In this document: positions 62,226-64,000 of the stretch, piece after piece
Layout of the letters: every line of letters begins with the position of its first letter
Numbering within the stretch: position 1 is the stretch's first letter
DNA from: Gyrodactylus bullatarudis
Lineage: Eukaryota > Platyhelminthes > Monogenea > Gyrodactylidea > Gyrodactylidae
Direction: 5' to 3'
DNA: 64,000 nt
NCBI GenBank assembly: GCA_012064415.1
Contig: SSNU01000119.1
Location: forward strand, 434,001-498,000
The notes under the pieces: generated by a model
The model's input: only the letters and a program-made list of their open reading frames with translations
Told to the model about the DNA's origin: nothing
The model's database searches: none
Translations under genes and position numbers: made by a program

Positions 62226-62843
62226 ATGGCGAAGCATTCAATGCTCGTGATATCCCTGTTTTCCTTAACAGTATTTCTATTCATTCAGGACATAATTGGT
62301 TACGGTGATCATAGTCCCAATATCGAAAAATTCAAAGATATACCTGATATAGCAATGTCCAGTGACATACTTCCCACTGTAAAAATTCAGTATTGCTCTT
62401 CATGAGGCTACCGACGCGCTTTCGAAGATATCGCCCAAGTAATCTCGAAGCGCTATCCCAATTTGAGAATAGAAGATGAATATTATCCCCCACCATTCCT
62501 TAAATCTAGAATTGCCAGCTTTATAAACATTTTTAAGTTCCTTATTATCATAGTACTGGTAGCTGGAATTAATCCATTCGCCAGTTTGAACCTGCCAACT
62601 CCAGCCCTCTTTGAATACGCAACAGAAAATAAAGTATCCTCGTGTATGCTATTCTTCCTCGTTGGTAGTATAATTGAAGGACAACTAATTTCTACTGGAG
62701 CGTTTGAAATAACGCTTAACGATATTAAGGTTTGGAGTAAAATTGATTCTGGTCGTCTACCTCGCATGGATGAACTATTCCAAATACTCGATAGTAATAT
62801 GCAATTCAACAAGGAAGGTTTATCATTAAATAAGCCCCTTTAA
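62226..62843 (+). CDS. SELENOT: Selenoprotein T
   Basis: A single exon of 205 codons in which TGA at 62403-62405 must be read as selenocysteine. Before it lies a signal-anchor-like N-terminus, and the motif is YCSS(Sec)GYRRAFEDIA, the family CxxU redox site. After it the frame stays open for 146 codons with strong family blocks: KRYPNLRIEDEYYP, a hydrophobic helix FKFLIIIVLVAGINPF and STGAFEITLND. The protein is a thioredoxin-like oxidoreductase of the ER membrane. A SECIS element follows 74 bp after the stop (62917-62982). The usual motif in vertebrates is CVSU, so Ser in place of Val is a small difference. An AATAAA lies near 63104. Confidence 0.97.
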
Positions 62844-62916
62844 AAGTATTCCCCGTGCCCTCCTCCCCCGAAAAAAAAATAATTTTCTATTCTCAAAAAT
62901 TAAATGTCAAAATAAT

Positions 62917-62982
62917 GAGAAAACTTATGACAGAATTTCAGTAAACCCAAATTGGGCCTGATCTTCTTGATGTCCTTTTCTC
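62917..62982 (+). promoter_or_regulatory. SECIS element (form II-like) in selenoprotein T 3' UTR
   Basis: Helix I is GAGAAAA (62917-62923) with TTTTCTC (62976-62982). The quartet is ATGA (62927-62930) facing TTGAT (62967-62971). A 12-nt spacer leads to the conserved AA (62943-62944). Upper pairing is TCAG (62938-62941) with CTGA (62958-62961). An extra apical mini-stem CCC/GGG (62946-62948, 62954-62956) makes it form II. Helix II has two mismatched positions. SECIS recruits SBP2 and eEFSec to decode the TGA. Confidence 0.85.
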
Positions 62983-63104
62983 GATCGTGATTTTCCACAT
63001 ACACAACTTTTATTGCTATGGAAACTGTACTTTTTGTTAGATTTGGTTCAATATAAACCCACAAAACGTTTGATTGAGTCTCTAAAAATTGTACTTTATT
63101 CAAA

Positions 63105-63545
63105 AATAAAACATAATACTGATTAATTTGTATTTTTACAACAAAAAATTTATATTATAAATTCAATAGTTCAGTTTGTTATTGGTTACATAGAGAACTA
63201 CTATGCAAAAATATTACAATATTCATTCATGTGTTTACTTTCAAGTAACTACGCGATGTTATAGATTTTATTTATAGATAATTTTAAAAATAGTTGTGAA
63301 ATTTTGAATAACGATTAAAATCACTACATCTCTAAACTATGACCAAGGTGGGGTAGTGTAGTGAGCAATTGAATTTATGGGTGTAATGATTTTGTGGAAG
63401 TTTAATCTTTGGAAGCCCCCTGAGGAGGTCAGTTTAGCTTTATTTTTATTTGATTACATTTAGTCTTTGTACATGAAACAAAAAATGAGTAAAAAGGGCA
63501 AAATTTCCAAGAAATTCATAAAACTTTATATTTGAGAAGAAGAGT
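63105..63545. other. Convergent spacer, selenoprotein T/cysteine-rich peptide
   Basis: Holds the 3' ends of both genes and otherwise A/T-rich DNA without recognisable features. The 63446-63751 minus-strand frame overlaps the peptide gene out of frame and is a shadow. Confidence 0.4.
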
Positions 63546-63773
63546 CTATTCCTTCTTTTCAGCCCTGCATTCCTTGACGCAGGAGATTCGATCTTCTGCA
63601 CACTCGTCCTTGGACGCTTTCTCACGGTGAGCCCTTCCAGTGCATCTACCCCAGCTTCTTTCACATTTTCTAGCGCACAGATTGGCCTCGGAAACCTTGT
63701 AGGCTTGCAGACTGCCGAACAACATGACAAGTCCAAAGAGTAGCAGACCAACTTGTAATTTCATCATTATCAT
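63546..63773 (-). CDS. Small secreted cysteine-rich peptide
   Basis: 75 aa in one exon. Residues about 1-24 are a clear signal peptide (MIMMKLQVGLLLFGLVMLFG...). The mature part has six cysteines in a mirror-symmetric layout, C-x3-C-x6-C, a gap of 13 residues, then C-x6-C-x3-C, rich in Lys, Arg and Glu. Such spacing suits a helical hairpin clamped by disulfides, like alpha-hairpinin-type folds, but this is inferred from spacing alone. It could be a defence, venom-like, hormone-like or structural peptide; no family is recognised. A TATA box (TATAAAAG on the minus strand, about 63826-63833) lies about 55 bp upstream of the ATG, suggesting strong, regulated expression. Confidence 0.7.
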   Translation of the reverse strand: MIMMKLQVGLLLFGLVMLFGSLQAYKVSEANLCARKCERSWGRCTGRAHREKASKDECAEDRISCVKECRAEKKE

Positions 63774-63825
63774 CTTTCTGGCTTTCCCTTGTGGATAATT
63801 TGCTTAATCACACAAGCATCATGGT

Positions 63826-63833
63826 CTTTTATA
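63826..63833 (-). promoter_or_regulatory. TATA box of the cysteine-rich peptide gene
   Basis: TATAAAAG on the minus strand sits about 55 bp upstream of the ATG, which fits a start site roughly 25-30 bp downstream of it and a short leader. It is one of very few convincing TATA boxes in the window. Confidence 0.55.
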
Positions 63834-64000
63834 CTAGTAGCATGGACAAAGAAAAATAGTTAAAGTGTCATTGAGTTTGCTGCATTGAAAGAGAAAAACG
63901 GAAGTAGAACATTTACCATCTATTCTATCCTGATTGGTTAATGTAAAAAATGTATACAAATTGTACAATGTAATGATGGACGGAAAAAGAAACTCTATAT

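Noticed and set aside
1..64000. CRISPR arrays, operons or bacterial gene clusters
   Set aside because: No regularly spaced direct repeats, introns nearly throughout, and metazoan gene content.

Overview
The window is AT-rich nuclear DNA from an invertebrate animal. The genes are metazoan: a BMP-type ligand, a voltage-gated calcium channel beta subunit, sortilin, LARGE, a receptor-type tyrosine phosphatase, and a death-effector DEDD homologue. All but two have spliceosomal introns. Many introns are only 25-38 nt, while others are stretched to 0.4-6.5 kb by inserted transposons. Gene density is about one per 5-6 kb. Such introns recall minute-intron lineages (some flatworms, dicyemids, orthonectids), but I cannot name the taxon from this window.

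Layout. 1-3416: repeat-rich, no gene seen. 3417-5826: a PDZ protein (-) and the RMND5 ubiquitin ligase (+), sharing a ~158-bp divergent promoter. 7573-11546: a LARGE-type double glycosyltransferase (+) with a SINE-like element carrying a hammerhead-like core in one intron. 12652-20238: a divergent receptor-type tyrosine phosphatase (+) with several inserted elements. 21064-36814: sortilin (-), whose 6.5-kb intron holds a complete hAT element with target duplications. 37.4-42.7 kb: gene-poor, with decayed transposons. 42.69-47.0 kb: a composite block bracketed by 44-bp inverted repeats, holding a near-perfect 642-bp-arm palindrome with a pogo/Tigger fragment, a three-exon KEN-box gene without a visible 5' end, and a broken hAT transposase. 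47140-49281: DEDD homologue (+). 49617-52524: splicing factor PRP17/CDC40 (+). 53233-57687: BMP-like ligand (-). 58807-61497: calcium channel beta subunit (+). 61668-62138: Cu/Zn superoxide dismutase (-). 62226-62843: selenoprotein T (+), with an in-frame TGA and a recognisable SECIS element. 63546-63773: a small secreted cysteine-rich peptide (-).

The genes do not form a pathway. Neighbours are linked mainly by shared divergent promoters (PDZ/RMND5, SOD/selenoprotein T) and by repeat insertions into introns. Exon joins were read by eye from GT/AG signals, reading frame and family similarity. Most boundaries should be right to within 1-2 bases, but the middle of the phosphatase gene is unresolved. 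I saw no single novel gene system. The most unusual content is the minute introns, the selenoprotein unit, the composite inverted-repeat block and the hammerhead-like SINE.
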